Shown here in pieces: positions 10,473 to 20,468 of a stretch of 64,000 nucleotides of DNA. Each line of letters opens with the position of its first letter. The stretch's first letter is position 1. The notes under the pieces were generated by a model. It worked only from the letters and a program-made list of their open reading frames with translations. It made no database searches and was not told the origin of the DNA. Both the position numbers and the translations under genes were made by a program. This DNA is from Alteromonas sp. BMJM2 (GTDB lineage Bacteria; Pseudomonadota; Gammaproteobacteria; Enterobacterales; Alteromonadaceae), in the NCBI RefSeq assembly GCF_027257845.1, contig NZ_JAPVOT010000016.1:22986-86985 (forward strand). Direction: 5' to 3'.

Positions 10473-11154
10473 GAGCAGAGCGTGCGTGCTGACACTGAAC
10501 AATTAATGCAGCGAAATCTACGGCTTCTCTATCAAGTTCAGAGCTTGCTATGAAGATATCGTAGCCCAAACGTTTTCTAAGCTCTACCATACGGTGAGCC
10601 AACATTGCTTTGATACCGGTGATAGGCGTGCCATCTTCTAAAACAAAGTGCTTGTCGTCGAACATAGATTGTTCGTAACAGCTTCCCGTCGCACAGTTAC
10701 TGTCCGAGTTATGCAGCAGCAAAGGACGTTGCTCCATGAGCAAGTGAGTGGCCAAGCGCGGTGAAATGGTTTTCAAAAAGTCGGTATAACTTTTCACCTT
10801 AAAACCCACGGTTTCAAGCGCCACCTGATCAAGTCCATGGCGAATACGTGGACAATCAGCTCGCTGTAAATTATCCCAATGAATACGCCAGCTGCCTAAC
10901 CGGTGTCGGTAGGTGATGTAGTCTTTGGCAATTTCTAAGCTGTAGTTAGGTTCGCGTATTTTAAAGTAACCGATAAGTAAGCACACCAGTGCTGCGCTGG
11001 TCATGAAAATACCCGCCAAAAACAGCCATTCCGGAAGAAAGCTAAGCCACAGGGCAGACACAACTAACCCCACGCAGCCAATCACAATGCTCGTTAAACC
11101 ATTGCTTTTAGAAGCGGCTCTAATATAAATGGGTTCTGCACTACTGCCAGACAT
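10456..11154 (-). CDS. DUF2982 family inner-membrane protein
   Basis: A 232-residue protein that I recognise as DUF2982, a family of unknown function found in Alteromonadales and relatives. Two membrane helices lie near the N-terminus (about 20-40 and 45-65), followed by a cytosolic domain with a short PH-like beta segment (EIAKDYITYRHRLGSWRI) and an alpha/beta C-terminal part. Four conserved-looking Cys occur (CPRIRHG, CATGSC and near the end CQHARS). It is convergent with the hybrid kinase. Its 3' end is duplicated in the adjoining tandem repeat. No function can be assigned. Confidence 0.65.
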   Translation of the reverse strand: MSGSSAEPIYIRAASKSNGLTSIVIGCVGLVVSALWLSFLPEWLFLAGIFMTSAALVCLLIGYFKIREPNYSLEIAKDYITYRHRLGSWRIHWDNLQRADCPRIRHGLDQVALETVGFKVKSYTDFLKTISPRLATHLLMEQRPLLLHNSDSNCATGSCYEQSMFDDKHFVLEDGTPITGIKAMLAHRMVELRKRLGYDIFIASSELDREAVDFAALIVQCQHARSAPVEES

Positions 11155-11313
11155 AAAAATACACTACCAACATAATAACGGCCCAAAGAAGGTATAAACG
11201 TACACGCTTGCACTTAGCACAATCGGTCTTCCACCAGCGGAAAAAAAGAAAAGGCTTTTTTTGCATATGTGCCGACGCTTCCTATGACAAAATGTACAAT
11301 CCCATCACGTCTC

Positions 11314-11333
11314 ACGTGCTGACGTGCTGACGT
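11314..11333. repeat. Short ACGTGCTG tandem repeat
   Basis: Two and a half head-to-tail copies of ACGTGCTG lie in the roughly 300-base gap between the DUF2982 gene and the RND permease gene. Nothing else is recognisable in that gap. Confidence 0.5.
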
Positions 11334-11451
11334 TAAGATAATCTCTATATACGCGATTTAAAAACAGATAGTTTACCTAAGCTCATGACTACTTAAACAC
11401 ATTACTGCTTAAATCCGTTGCTATCTAAACCAATCAGCCTGTGGCGTTGTA

Positions 11452-14400
11452 TTATTCACTCACTAACCTTTTGTGCTGATTACGCTTAAATGCGGCCACA
11501 ATGGTTGGGGTAAATACCAGAGATAGAATGACCGAGAAACCCACGCCGCCCGCAATAACAACAGCAAGTGGAGGCCAGAAACTTCCCTCACTGAATAACA
11601 ATAGCGGTATGAGTCCACCCACCGTTGTAAATGTAGTCGATAATATGTGTCGGCTACAGCTCATTGTTTCTTCCACTATGGCTTTCGTATCACCTTGCTT
11701 CGCTTGCGGGTTAGCATTAATTGCCGCTATCACCACGATAGAACCATTGATAGCAACCCCGATAAGTCCGGCGCAGCCAAGCAGCGGATTAAAGCCTATG
11801 GGGAGTCCGGAAAGCCACAAACTGAACATACCAAGACCAACGGATAACATTGCGACTAGCACAATCACCCCTGCCATTCTTAAGCTTGAGAAAGTGAGAA
11901 TAAGCGTTGTAATCATTAATACCAACAATACAGGCGCGTAGGTCCCAAGCTGACCTAACGCTTGTTGCTGTTCATCGGCATCCCCTGCTAAATGAATTCG
12001 ATAGCCTTGGGGTAACACCAAATGCTCATTGAGCTTCTCTCTCAACGTATTGCTCGCATCTATTGCCGGTACATCGGGTAATAAAAATGCTTGAATACGA
12101 TTAAGGCGCTCGCCGTTAATACGGGTAATACTGCTAGTAGCCGGCTTTAGCGAAAGCGATGTCACCGCCGCCAAAGGTGACCATGAGAGAACGCTATCAT
12201 TAGCCACAGGTATGGGCATAGCGTCGACATCGGAGACATCTTGTCTAAATGACTCTGCCAACCTCACTCTGACGGGGACCTCCTCAGTACTTTCTAATAC
12301 TGATCCACCGGTGATCCCAGAGAAGTTGATTTGCATCTGCGCAGCAAGATCGGCCAAAGATATCCCTAAATACGACAAGCTATCGCTATCTGTAACAACG
12401 TTAAGTTCTGGCTCGCCCATAGAAATGCTGGCTATTGATTGAGAAATGCCGTCAACCTCTGACATCAGCGCTCTTACCTGCTCCCCTAACTCGTTCAATA
12501 CGTTTAGGTCAGGCCCAAATATCTCGACTTCCACCGGCGCAGCAATGGGCGGCCCCTGCCCAAACCCTTTCACCACAATTTGAATTTCTGGGTATGCGCT
12601 ATCTAAATCTTGCTGCAGCTTGCCGACGAGCGATGAGGCCCCTTCAACAGTGTTGGTGGTTATCACCGCATTGGCAAAGTACGGCATGTTATCTCGTGTC
12701 ATGGTTTGATTGTAATATACCGAGGGCGCGGAACCGCCCACTAGCCAGGTGACTTGATTCACGCCTTCATACTGGCGAATTTTGGCATCCACGTTCAACG
12801 CATAGTCTGTAGTATTGTTAATACTGCTGCCTTCTTTCGTCCACAGATACACTTCAAACTGGTCTCTGTCGGCACTGGGGAAAAACACATTCGCTAAGCG
12901 TGTAGACAAGGCAAACCCTGATAAGCAAAGTATGCAAATAACTGAAATAACGAGCTTCGGCTGTTTTATCCAGCGTCCTAGCTGGCGGCTGAAAGCTAAC
13001 GTTAACGCCGGTGCCTGAATGCCCACCTGCCACCACGGGGAGCCAGCAGCTTTCGTGGTATCCAATGAAACGCCGTCATTTTTCGGTAAAAAGCGCGCTG
13101 CCAGCGCAGCAATAATGGTAAGAGAGATAAACAAGGAGCCAATTAGGGCCATTACCACGCTAATAGCGATAGGCCCAATAAAGTCGCCAATGTTCCCATT
13201 CAGCAAAAATATTGGCATGAAACCCAACACCGTTGTGAGAGTTGAGGCGAGTAGCGGCGCGAATAAATGCGCCACACTTTTCGCCATTGCCCCTACTCGG
13301 GTAAGCTGAGGGTCTTGTAAATTGAGTCGAATCTCATCTGTTATAACGATAGCGTTATCAATGAGAAGACCGATGGCGATGATCATGCCAAAAATGGACA
13401 TCTGATGAATTTGTTCGTTATAAAAACTCAGCGAGAACAACGTGAAAGATGCGCATAGCGGAAGCGCTAAGCCCACAATCCATGCAGCCCTAAAGCCCAT
13501 GAATAGCAAAATAACCAACATCACCACCGCACAACCCATCAACAAATTCATTGATAAATCGGCTAAACGGGTGGCCGTGTATTCGTTTTGCTCAAAAGCG
13601 ACTGACGCGGTAAGCGTACCGCCAAAATCGCGATTAAACTGCTCGACTTCTGCAAGTGCATTTTGAGTCCACACATCAGAACGTAATGAGGGCTGCATTC
13701 TAGCCGCAACAAAAATAGATTCTTCGCCATCTAAAAATGCAATTTCACTGCGTGGCGTACTGTAACTACGAGTGACGCTCGCAATGTCTTCAACGCGTAA
13801 GTAGCGACCGTCGCGATTGACTAATGGGACCGATGCAATCATATCAACGCCGGTGAGCCCCTCGCCCACACTAAAGCGTAAGTTGCTCTGTTGCGTGTTT
13901 AACATGCCTGCGGGCAGCTTAGGATCGGCATTGCGAATAATAGTGCTAACCTGCTGCAGCGTTAAACCTGTAGCCGCTAACTTAATGGGGTCTACGCTAA
14001 CGCTCACTTCTTCGTTAGGCTCACCATATACCCTAACTAATTCAGTGCCGTTAACGTTTCGAAGACGATCGGTAAGCTCCTCAGCAAGGCGAGACGTGAC
14101 TGTAACAGGCGTTGTGTCCGGATACTCGGCACGAAGGGAAAGTAGCAGCGTAAAGGCGGTTGCCCCGCGCTTTTCATCAAAGACAGGGTCTAAGGCACCT
14201 TCAGGGAAAAGCGCTGACGCAGCCCCAATGGCATCTCGAATCTCGCTGAATAGCTCTTCGTTAGTGCTGTTATCAACCCAATCTTGGGTTTCTATTAATA
14301 TGACTGAAATCCCCGCCCGAGATGTAGATTTTACCTCTTTGATTTCAAATATTTCTCGCAGCCTGTCCTCTAAAACATCACTGACAAGCGCTTCTACACG

Positions 14401-14604
14401 CTCTGCCGACGCCCCTGGATACTGGGTGATAATTAGCGCATTGCGCGTATCGATCCTAGGGTCTTCAATACGTGGTAACGAGCCTAGCGCTGATAGACCG
14501 GCGACAATGATGATCACCAAACTTAATACCAGCAGATGTCCCCGACGATAAAAAAGCGTATACCATGGGTAGTCTTTACTTACACCAACGTGAGGGGTTT
14601 TCAT
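11452..14604 (-). CDS. RND efflux transporter permease
   Basis: The inner-membrane proton-driven pump of a tripartite efflux system. The 1050-residue length, one N-terminal helix, two large periplasmic loops and two blocks of membrane helices fit the AcrB/HAE-1 superfamily. The proton-relay helix TM4 reads GLLIDNAIVITDE, keeping the first Asp and having Asn where AcrB has its second Asp, a common variant in RND subgroups. The start codon overlaps the stop of the adaptor gene by one base (TAATG), so the two are translationally coupled. No outer-membrane TolC-type gene is nearby, so a shared channel is likely. Substrate is unknown. Control by the divergent TetR protein is inferred. Confidence 0.93.
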   Translation of the reverse strand: MKTPHVGVSKDYPWYTLFYRRGHLLVLSLVIIIVAGLSALGSLPRIEDPRIDTRNALIITQYPGASAERVEALVSDVLEDRLREIFEIKEVKSTSRAGISVILIETQDWVDNSTNEELFSEIRDAIGAASALFPEGALDPVFDEKRGATAFTLLLSLRAEYPDTTPVTVTSRLAEELTDRLRNVNGTELVRVYGEPNEEVSVSVDPIKLAATGLTLQQVSTIIRNADPKLPAGMLNTQQSNLRFSVGEGLTGVDMIASVPLVNRDGRYLRVEDIASVTRSYSTPRSEIAFLDGEESIFVAARMQPSLRSDVWTQNALAEVEQFNRDFGGTLTASVAFEQNEYTATRLADLSMNLLMGCAVVMLVILLFMGFRAAWIVGLALPLCASFTLFSLSFYNEQIHQMSIFGMIIAIGLLIDNAIVITDEIRLNLQDPQLTRVGAMAKSVAHLFAPLLASTLTTVLGFMPIFLLNGNIGDFIGPIAISVVMALIGSLFISLTIIAALAARFLPKNDGVSLDTTKAAGSPWWQVGIQAPALTLAFSRQLGRWIKQPKLVISVICILCLSGFALSTRLANVFFPSADRDQFEVYLWTKEGSSINNTTDYALNVDAKIRQYEGVNQVTWLVGGSAPSVYYNQTMTRDNMPYFANAVITTNTVEGASSLVGKLQQDLDSAYPEIQIVVKGFGQGPPIAAPVEVEIFGPDLNVLNELGEQVRALMSEVDGISQSIASISMGEPELNVVTDSDSLSYLGISLADLAAQMQINFSGITGGSVLESTEEVPVRVRLAESFRQDVSDVDAMPIPVANDSVLSWSPLAAVTSLSLKPATSSITRINGERLNRIQAFLLPDVPAIDASNTLREKLNEHLVLPQGYRIHLAGDADEQQQALGQLGTYAPVLLVLMITTLILTFSSLRMAGVIVLVAMLSVGLGMFSLWLSGLPIGFNPLLGCAGLIGVAINGSIVVIAAINANPQAKQGDTKAIVEETMSCSRHILSTTFTTVGGLIPLLLFSEGSFWPPLAVVIAGGVGFSVILSLVFTPTIVAAFKRNQHKRLVSE

Positions 14605-15854
14605 TACTGCGCTCCAGCGTATTGCGCGCTGTTTTGAGCGCCGCTTTGACCGCCGCTTTCTAGGGAACTGCGCACAGAGTAAGGTTTACGCTCTGTTTGT
14701 GTCTGCGTTTGAGTTGACGCACTGGCTGCGGATACCCGCTGTCCAGGTGACAGCTTGTGGGTACCGTCTACGATATAGCGGTCGCCTTCTTTTAACGCCC
14801 CACGGACGAAGGCGTTGTTCCCGTCGGTGTAAACCACCTCCACCACTCTTGCTTCAAGCGCTGTGCCGCTCTCAGTTTGATCTGCATCGCCTAATACAAA
14901 TACTCGCCATAGGCCACGTAGCCCGTTGCTTAATGCTGTCACAGGTAGCCAGCTACCTTGTTCATTGTGCAAGCGCGCACCAAACAAAATAGCCATATCA
15001 CCAGGTCGTACTTTGTCATTGCTGTTCAGGGTTACCAGAATATCAACGGTTCTGGTTTGTATATTTCTCACAGCAAGGCGTTGAGTGACTACGCCCGCTG
15101 CATTTTGCTCACCAATTCGAAGAGTGACAGATTCACCAATATCAAACTGGTCAATAATATCTGCTGGCACTGCAAAGCGAGCTTGAAATTGCTCGTTACT
15201 CGTAATACCAATGACCGCCATCCCGGCGTTGACAACACTTCCCTCATCAAAGAAGCGTTGATTTACTTGACCGTCGAATGGCGCATAAAGTACGGCTCTA
15301 TCAAGTGCCACATTCATCGAATTAAGGGATGCTTCAATTTCGTCTACTCTGGCATTGGCCACACTAAGGGAAGCATTTGTTTCATCCAGTCGCTGTGCAG
15401 ACTCTAACTTTCGGTCTACCAATGATTGTGTTCTATCGTTATTAATCTTGGCTAAGTTCAAATCTGCTTTAACTCGCACTAAAGAGGCGTTTAGTTCCTC
15501 TTGCTGTGCTTTTAAGCGCTGAGTATCTAGCCGAGCGACAACATCCCCTTTAGACACCACATCACCCTCTTCAACCAGCACCTCCTCCAGTTGACCGCCA
15601 GTGTCGAATGACAATGAGGTTGATTTTGGAGATTCCACTAAACCAAAAACATTGATGGGTGTTTCAAATTGCTGTTGCACCTTTACTGTGCCGGTAACGA
15701 CAGACAGGGGCGCTCTCGCCTGAGGTTTCTGCGCGGCATTACCTATTCCAGCTGCTACCAACAGCAGCACCAGCGCGGCAGTAAAAACGACGATTGCAAC
15801 GTATAAGGATGCTTTACTTGCCGTTGACGAGGTATCAGCAGAATTCATATTCAT
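14604..15854 (-). CDS. RND efflux periplasmic adaptor (membrane fusion protein)
   Basis: A 416-residue HlyD/AcrA-type adaptor that bridges the RND pump to an outer-membrane channel. An N-terminal membrane anchor (about 18-38) precedes a split biotinyl/lipoyl domain (GQLEEVLVEEGDVVSKGDVV and later VLYAPFDGQV), an alpha-helical hairpin (about 110-170), a beta-barrel and a membrane-proximal domain. The C-terminal tail is Ser/Gln/Thr-rich and low in complexity. Two nearby ATGs (MNM) are possible starts. It is the first gene of the pump operon, reading away from the TetR gene across a 119-base region that holds a palindromic operator. Confidence 0.92.
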   Translation of the reverse strand: MNMNSADTSSTASKASLYVAIVVFTAALVLLLVAAGIGNAAQKPQARAPLSVVTGTVKVQQQFETPINVFGLVESPKSTSLSFDTGGQLEEVLVEEGDVVSKGDVVARLDTQRLKAQQEELNASLVRVKADLNLAKINNDRTQSLVDRKLESAQRLDETNASLSVANARVDEIEASLNSMNVALDRAVLYAPFDGQVNQRFFDEGSVVNAGMAVIGITSNEQFQARFAVPADIIDQFDIGESVTLRIGEQNAAGVVTQRLAVRNIQTRTVDILVTLNSNDKVRPGDMAILFGARLHNEQGSWLPVTALSNGLRGLWRVFVLGDADQTESGTALEARVVEVVYTDGNNAFVRGALKEGDRYIVDGTHKLSPGQRVSAASASTQTQTQTERKPYSVRSSLESGGQSGAQNSAQYAGAQ

Positions 15855-15910
15855 GTTTTTACACTCAGTGATGATGTTTGCAAATGCATAGTGCGATGCT
15901 AGTATATAAA

Positions 15911-15927
15911 TACTAGACCGTCCAGTA
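15911..15927. promoter_or_regulatory. Candidate TetR operator
   Basis: The 17-base near-palindrome TACTAGACCGTCCAGTA (half site TACTrGAC) lies between the divergent efflux operon and the tetR-type gene. Position and symmetry are typical of a TetR-family operator that would repress both directions. Confidence 0.7.
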
Positions 15928-15973
15928 TGATATTATTTATTCGTTATATTCTTTTATTTCACAAGCGAGGATC

Positions 15974-16618
15974 ATGGTGTCGCAAATAAGAAAACAAGGA
16001 AGACCGAAAAGTGAAGAGAAATCTCGGCTTATCTTACAGGCTGCATCGCGACTTTTTTTGAAGGATGGCTTTACTAAGACGTCTATGGACGGTATTGCTA
16101 AAGCCTCTGGCGTTTCAAAGCAAACGGTTTACTCTCATTTTGAAAATAAAGACGTTCTATTTCAATCAGCGATATCGTCTAAGTGCCGGGCATACCAGCT
16201 CGATACCCCTGAAGTTTTTGAGTCAGCACAACACGAGCCGAGCATTACAGAGTGTCTTCATAAGATTGGCAGACAATATATACGTCTTATTCAAGACCCC
16301 GAGACCGTGGGTATATTTAGGGTAATCATTGCCGAGGCTGTTAATAACGCTCACGTGGCGTCGCTATTTTATCAAGCCGGTCCGAAACGCTCACTAGACG
16401 CTCTTGGTCATACAATTTGGCAATTAGGCAAAGGTGATTTAACGTCAGAGCAAGCAAATCAACTTGCCATCGATTATTGCGCATTACTGAAAGGTGAATT
16501 TCACACCATGTTATTGTGCGGAATTCACTCGGTGATGAATGATGCACATATTCATGAACACGTAAGCTTAGCCGCAGAAAAAATAGCCGTTTTGCTTGCC
16601 TATTATCGCAATAAATAA
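15974..16618 (+). CDS. TetR/AcrR family transcriptional regulator
   Basis: A 214-residue repressor with an N-terminal TetR helix-turn-helix (about 15-60; DGIAKASGVSKQTVYSHFENK) and a C-terminal ligand domain of the AcrR/TetR_C type. GCGAGGAT precedes the ATG. It is divergent from the RND adaptor-permease operon, with a good palindrome in the shared intergenic region, so it most likely represses the pump and itself until a ligand binds. The ligand cannot be read from the sequence. Confidence 0.9.
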   Translation: MVSQIRKQGRPKSEEKSRLILQAASRLFLKDGFTKTSMDGIAKASGVSKQTVYSHFENKDVLFQSAISSKCRAYQLDTPEVFESAQHEPSITECLHKIGRQYIRLIQDPETVGIFRVIIAEAVNNAHVASLFYQAGPKRSLDALGHTIWQLGKGDLTSEQANQLAIDYCALLKGEFHTMLLCGIHSVMNDAHIHEHVSLAAEKIAVLLAYYRNK

Positions 16619-16748
16619 TGCTCACGATGAGCTGCAACAAGTGAGTCAATTACATTCCCGTAATATGGTTAGTGTTTACCCTTGAAAGATTACTTATTCC
16701 GCGGTTTGTTATACACTAGCGACGTTTTCGTTAATGATTGAGTGGCTC

Positions 16749-17762
16749 ATGTCTGACTTTACGGGTAACCATATTCTTTCGGTTAATCAATTTGATCGGG
16801 AGGCCATTGAGAAGGTATTCTCAGTAGCCGATTCCATGCAACCTTATGCAAGACGAGAAAAGCGCACTACGGTGTTAGAAGGTGCCATTCTTGGTAATCT
16901 TTTTTTTGAACCTAGCACCCGAACTCGAGTGAGTTTTGGTACCGCTTTTAATTTATTAGGCGGTGAAGTGCGAGAAACCACAGGAATGTCGAGTTCAGCG
17001 CTGGCAAAGGGCGAATCTCTTTACGATACAGCAAGAGTGTTGAGCGGTTATTCTGATATTATTGCCATGCGTCATCCAGCTGCGGGCTCTGTAGCAGAGT
17101 TTGCTGAAGGTAGCCGGGTTCCAGTTATTAATGGCGGCGACGGTGCAAACGAGCACCCTACTCAAGCTCTATTAGACCTATTTACTATTAAACGCGAGTT
17201 AGAATACAACGGTCAAGGTATCGACGGTCTTCATATCGCCATGATAGGCGATTTGCGCTACGGCCGAACCGTCCATTCATTGTCCCGCTTACTGTGTTTA
17301 TTTAATAACGTTCGTTTTACCTTAATATCGCCGCAAGAATTAGCCATGCCACAGCCGGTTATTGATGCTATTGAGCAGGCAGGTCACCAGCTCACTATTA
17401 CCGATACTCTAGAGGGCAATATGGATGCAGATATTTGTTATCAAACCCGTATTCAAGAAGAGCGATTTCCTTCACAAGATGAAGCCAACAAATACCGCGG
17501 AAAGTTTCGGTTAAATCAATCGATTTACACACGGCACTTTCAGTCTAAGACCGTTATTATGCATCCACTTCCTCGAGATTCTCGTATGGAAGCCAACGAG
17601 CTAGACAACGATTTAAACCTTAATCCAAACCTAGCCATTTTCCGACAAACCGATAATGGTGTGTTGGTAAGAATGGCCTTATTTGCCCTCACTCTTGGTG
17701 TAGAGCATTTGGTCACAAAATACGAACGTGACGTCGTTTGGTACAGCAATAAGAGTAAGTAA
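16749..17762 (+). CDS. pyrB: Aspartate carbamoyltransferase catalytic subunit
   Basis: PyrB joins carbamoyl phosphate to aspartate, the committed step of pyrimidine synthesis. The carbamoyl-phosphate motif [12 protein letters not shown], the mobile Lys in SALAKGES, the [12 protein letters not shown] block and the HPLPR motif are all present. The frame is open from an ATG at 16734 (MIEWLM), but that start has no ribosome site; the ATG at 16749 gives MSDFTGN, follows GAGTGG, and yields 337 residues, near the length of the longer bacterial PyrB class. No pyrI regulatory gene follows, so the enzyme may lack E. coli-type allostery. hemL begins four bases after its stop, which suggests co-transcription. 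Confidence 0.93.
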   Translation: MSDFTGNHILSVNQFDREAIEKVFSVADSMQPYARREKRTTVLEGAILGNLFFEPSTRTRVSFGTAFNLLGGEVRETTGMSSSALAKGESLYDTARVLSGYSDIIAMRHPAAGSVAEFAEGSRVPVINGGDGANEHPTQALLDLFTIKRELEYNGQGIDGLHIAMIGDLRYGRTVHSLSRLLCLFNNVRFTLISPQELAMPQPVIDAIEQAGHQLTITDTLEGNMDADICYQTRIQEERFPSQDEANKYRGKFRLNQSIYTRHFQSKTVIMHPLPRDSRMEANELDNDLNLNPNLAIFRQTDNGVLVRMALFALTLGVEHLVTKYERDVVWYSNKSK

Positions 17763-17766
17763 TTAC

Positions 17767-19047
17767 ATGACAAAATCTGAAACACTATTTGCCCGAGCTC
17801 AAATTACCATACCAGGTGGTGTAAACTCACCCGTGCGCGCTTTTAAAGCAGTAGGTGGAACACCTCGCTTTATTACTAAAGCAGATGGTGCATACATGTG
17901 GGATGTAGACGGCAAACAGTACATTGACTACATTCAGTCATGGGGCCCAATGGTGCTCGGGCACAATAATCCCAAGATAAGAGAGGCTGTCATAGAGGCT
18001 TCTTACAGCGGTTTATCGTTTGGCGCGCCTACTGAAGCCGAAGTTATTATGGCTGAAACCGTGAGTAAAATGGTGCCGTCCATGGAGATGGTGCGCATGG
18101 TAAACTCTGGCACCGAGGCAACAATGTCGGCAATACGACTAGCTCGAGGCTATACAGGTCGCAACAAAATTGTAAAATTTGAAGGCTGCTATCACGGGCA
18201 TGCCGATTCATTGTTAGTAAAAGCGGGGTCAGGTGCGCTGACACTGGGCGTACCAAGCTCCCCTGGCGTACCTGCGAATGTGGCGGAGCACACGCTCACC
18301 GTTGAATACAATAATATCGAATCGGTTAAAGAGATCTTCAAGGCTCATGGCGACGACATTGCCTGTATTATTGTAGAGCCAGTTGCTGGCAACATGAACT
18401 GTATTCCACCGGTAGATGGCTTTCTTGAAGGCCTTCGGGCGGTATGCGATGAGTACGAGAGCGTACTGATTTTTGACGAAGTCATGACGGGCTTCCGTGT
18501 TTCTCGTGGCGGTGCACAAGAGAGATACGGTGTTAAACCCGACCTCACGTGCCTTGGCAAAGTTATCGGCGGCGGCATGCCGGTAGGCTGCTTTGGCGGC
18601 AGAAAAGATATTATTACTCATATAGCTCCCACTGGTCCTGTATATCAAGCAGGAACGCTCTCGGGCAACCCAGTGGCGATGGCCGCAGGCCTTGCCGCTA
18701 TGGAGCAACTGCAGCAAGAAGACCTCTATGACTCAATCTTTGAGAATACGCAGGCGCTGGTAGATGGCATGCAGGCACTGGCCGACAAGCACAATATTAG
18801 TCTAACTACTAATGTTGCAGGCAGTATGTTTGGGATATTCTTCACCGACGTTCAGAAGGTGACGAACTATAAACAGGCCATTAATTGCAACACCGAGCAA
18901 TTTAATAAGTTTTATCACGGCATGCTGAACGAGGGGGTATACCTAGCCCCAGCCTCTTATGAGGCAGGCTTTGTATCTAAAGCTCACGACGCAAGTGTTA
19001 TTGAAAAAACACTCGCGGCGGCAGATAAGGTATTTGCCACGCTGTAA
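17767..19047 (+). CDS. hemL: Glutamate-1-semialdehyde 2,1-aminomutase
   Basis: HemL is a PLP enzyme that turns glutamate 1-semialdehyde into 5-aminolevulinate, the precursor of haem. The PLP Lys is in [12 protein letters not shown]; other family blocks are [24 protein letters not shown] and FDEVMTGFR. The frame extends upstream to 17728 inside pyrB, but the ATG at 17767 gives the family N-terminus (MTKSETLF) and the usual 426 residues. The gene follows pyrB by four bases and is followed by a hairpin terminator. Confidence 0.96.
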   Translation: MTKSETLFARAQITIPGGVNSPVRAFKAVGGTPRFITKADGAYMWDVDGKQYIDYIQSWGPMVLGHNNPKIREAVIEASYSGLSFGAPTEAEVIMAETVSKMVPSMEMVRMVNSGTEATMSAIRLARGYTGRNKIVKFEGCYHGHADSLLVKAGSGALTLGVPSSPGVPANVAEHTLTVEYNNIESVKEIFKAHGDDIACIIVEPVAGNMNCIPPVDGFLEGLRAVCDEYESVLIFDEVMTGFRVSRGGAQERYGVKPDLTCLGKVIGGGMPVGCFGGRKDIITHIAPTGPVYQAGTLSGNPVAMAAGLAAMEQLQQEDLYDSIFENTQALVDGMQALADKHNISLTTNVAGSMFGIFFTDVQKVTNYKQAINCNTEQFNKFYHGMLNEGVYLAPASYEAGFVSKAHDASVIEKTLAAADKVFATL

Positions 19048-19074
19048 AGCCTGTTTACACTAAATGTGTTGACG

Positions 19075-19104
19075 TAAAGAGCACCTCAAATGTTGTGCTC
19101 TTTA
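19075..19104 (+). terminator. Hairpin terminator after hemL
   Basis: A 10-bp stem TAAAGAGCAC/GTGCTCTTTA with a 10-base loop sits 28 bases after the hemL stop. The downstream T-tract is short (TTTAATT), so efficiency is uncertain. Confidence 0.6.
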
Positions 19105-19323
19105 ATTGACAAAAAAATGAAAAGACTAATACGACTCGAACTCTTTGTCGCAGCAATCCTTTTGTATCGATCTCTTTTTTCAACAATTGTTCACTTGAAT
19201 TTCACTGGGATATACGTTTACCTTAGTGCAAGAAATGAAGTCGTACAATCCAAATAGTTTCGTATTATGTTGTTTAGACGCAATCGTTTTCACCGTGAAA
19301 GTCACTTAAAATAAGATTAGCTA

Positions 19324-20406
19324 ATGTCATCTATGGAATGGTTTTTAGGAATAGGGATAGTTTTAGTCCTCATTTATAGCGCCGTTATAACAATACTGCT
19401 TATTAAACGCAGCCGACGATTTGCGCGAAGGGTAGCCCAGTATAAAAAGGACAGGCGCAGTACTGACTTGGATATTGAAAAAGAAATGCGTTTTCAAGAG
19501 GCTGCTGATGAGGCCATGCGATTAAACCAGACCTTCCAAAAGTTTGTTCCCAAACAGTTTGTTGAACACATGGCCAATTCCGATGTAGAAAACCTTGGTT
19601 TAGGCTACGCCTCCGAAAATGAAGTCGCTATCATGTTTTGCGACATTAGAGGATTTACCGGCTTTTCTGAGCGCGTAACACCTCAAGAATTGATGAACTT
19701 TTTGAATTCATATTTTACCCGTATGAACGATCCTATCCATCAAAACAGCGGCTTTATTGACAAGTTCATGGGCGATGGAATTATGGCCTTATTCGACCAT
19801 CCGGGGGGTACGGCAAGAGACAAAGCTATCGATTCATTAAATGCGGCAATAGACTTAAGGAAAGCACTGACTATTTATAATGGACATAGAAAAAACAGTG
19901 ACTATGCCGCCGTGAACATGGGTATAGGGATACATTTTGGCACCGTCATTATGGGAACAGTGGGGTCTGAGGATCGCATGGATACCACCGTTATCGGTGA
20001 TAGTGTTAATATAGCTTCACGCCTTGAGGCGCTAACACCAAAATATAAAGCAGATATCATTGTGAGTGCACAGGTGCTTCAAACCTTGGGGGCAGGCTAC
20101 CCCATTAAAACACGCTTGCTTGATTGGGTACGCGTGAAAGGCAGACAGGCGCCAATTGAAATCTATGAGGTATTGAGTCACCTTAGCGACGCGGAACAAG
20201 AAGTTCGATACTCGGTTCAATCCAAAATTGCTGCAGGGCTTGCATGTCGTATCAATAAACAGTGGGACGAAGCGATTACTTACTTTGAAAAGGCGTTAGA
20301 CGAAAACCCAAACGATAGCCTCGCTCAACATCATATTGACGTATGCCGTATATATCGAAATATAGACTTAGATGATGACTGGGACGGTGCACTCGTTCTT
20401 CAATAA
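19324..20406 (+). CDS. Membrane-anchored class III adenylate/guanylate cyclase
   Basis: A 360-residue protein with one N-terminal membrane helix (about 6-27), a linker helix (about 45-75), a class III nucleotide cyclase domain (about 95-285) and a C-terminal TPR-like segment (about 298-345). The two metal Asp are Asp107 (MFCDIRGFT) and Asp151 (DKFMGDGIMAL). Lys147 and the TTVIGDSVNIASRLE block fit ATP as substrate, so cAMP is the likely product. There is no HAMP domain and no periplasmic sensor; the TPR tail may bind a partner. It is a single-gene unit in a roughly 280-base upstream gap. Two close ATGs (residues 1 and 4) are possible starts. Confidence 0.88.
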   Translation: MSSMEWFLGIGIVLVLIYSAVITILLIKRSRRFARRVAQYKKDRRSTDLDIEKEMRFQEAADEAMRLNQTFQKFVPKQFVEHMANSDVENLGLGYASENEVAIMFCDIRGFTGFSERVTPQELMNFLNSYFTRMNDPIHQNSGFIDKFMGDGIMALFDHPGGTARDKAIDSLNAAIDLRKALTIYNGHRKNSDYAAVNMGIGIHFGTVIMGTVGSEDRMDTTVIGDSVNIASRLEALTPKYKADIIVSAQVLQTLGAGYPIKTRLLDWVRVKGRQAPIEIYEVLSHLSDAEQEVRYSVQSKIAAGLACRINKQWDEAITYFEKALDENPNDSLAQHHIDVCRIYRNIDLDDDWDGALVLQ

Positions 20407-20468
20407 ACGTAGGGCAATAAAGACCAACACGCCCTAGCCGTTACTGTTTTTCTAATTTGCTTACCCGC

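Noticed and set aside
13817..14551. Long open frame of 244 codons antisense to the RND permease
   Set aside because: Serine-rich composition, no ribosome site, and complete overlap with a well-supported gene; it mirrors the codon bias of the permease.
11452..14604. Asn in place of the second TM4 Asp of the RND pump as evidence of inactivity
   Set aside because: The DN pair is common in functional RND subgroups, so it is not unusual.
17728..17766. Upstream extension of hemL into pyrB
   Set aside because: The added residues are pyrB sequence read out of frame; the ATG at 17767 fits the family N-terminus.
18229..18717. Antisense frame of 162 codons inside hemL
   Set aside because: Composition unlike a protein and no start signal; hemL on the other strand is certain.
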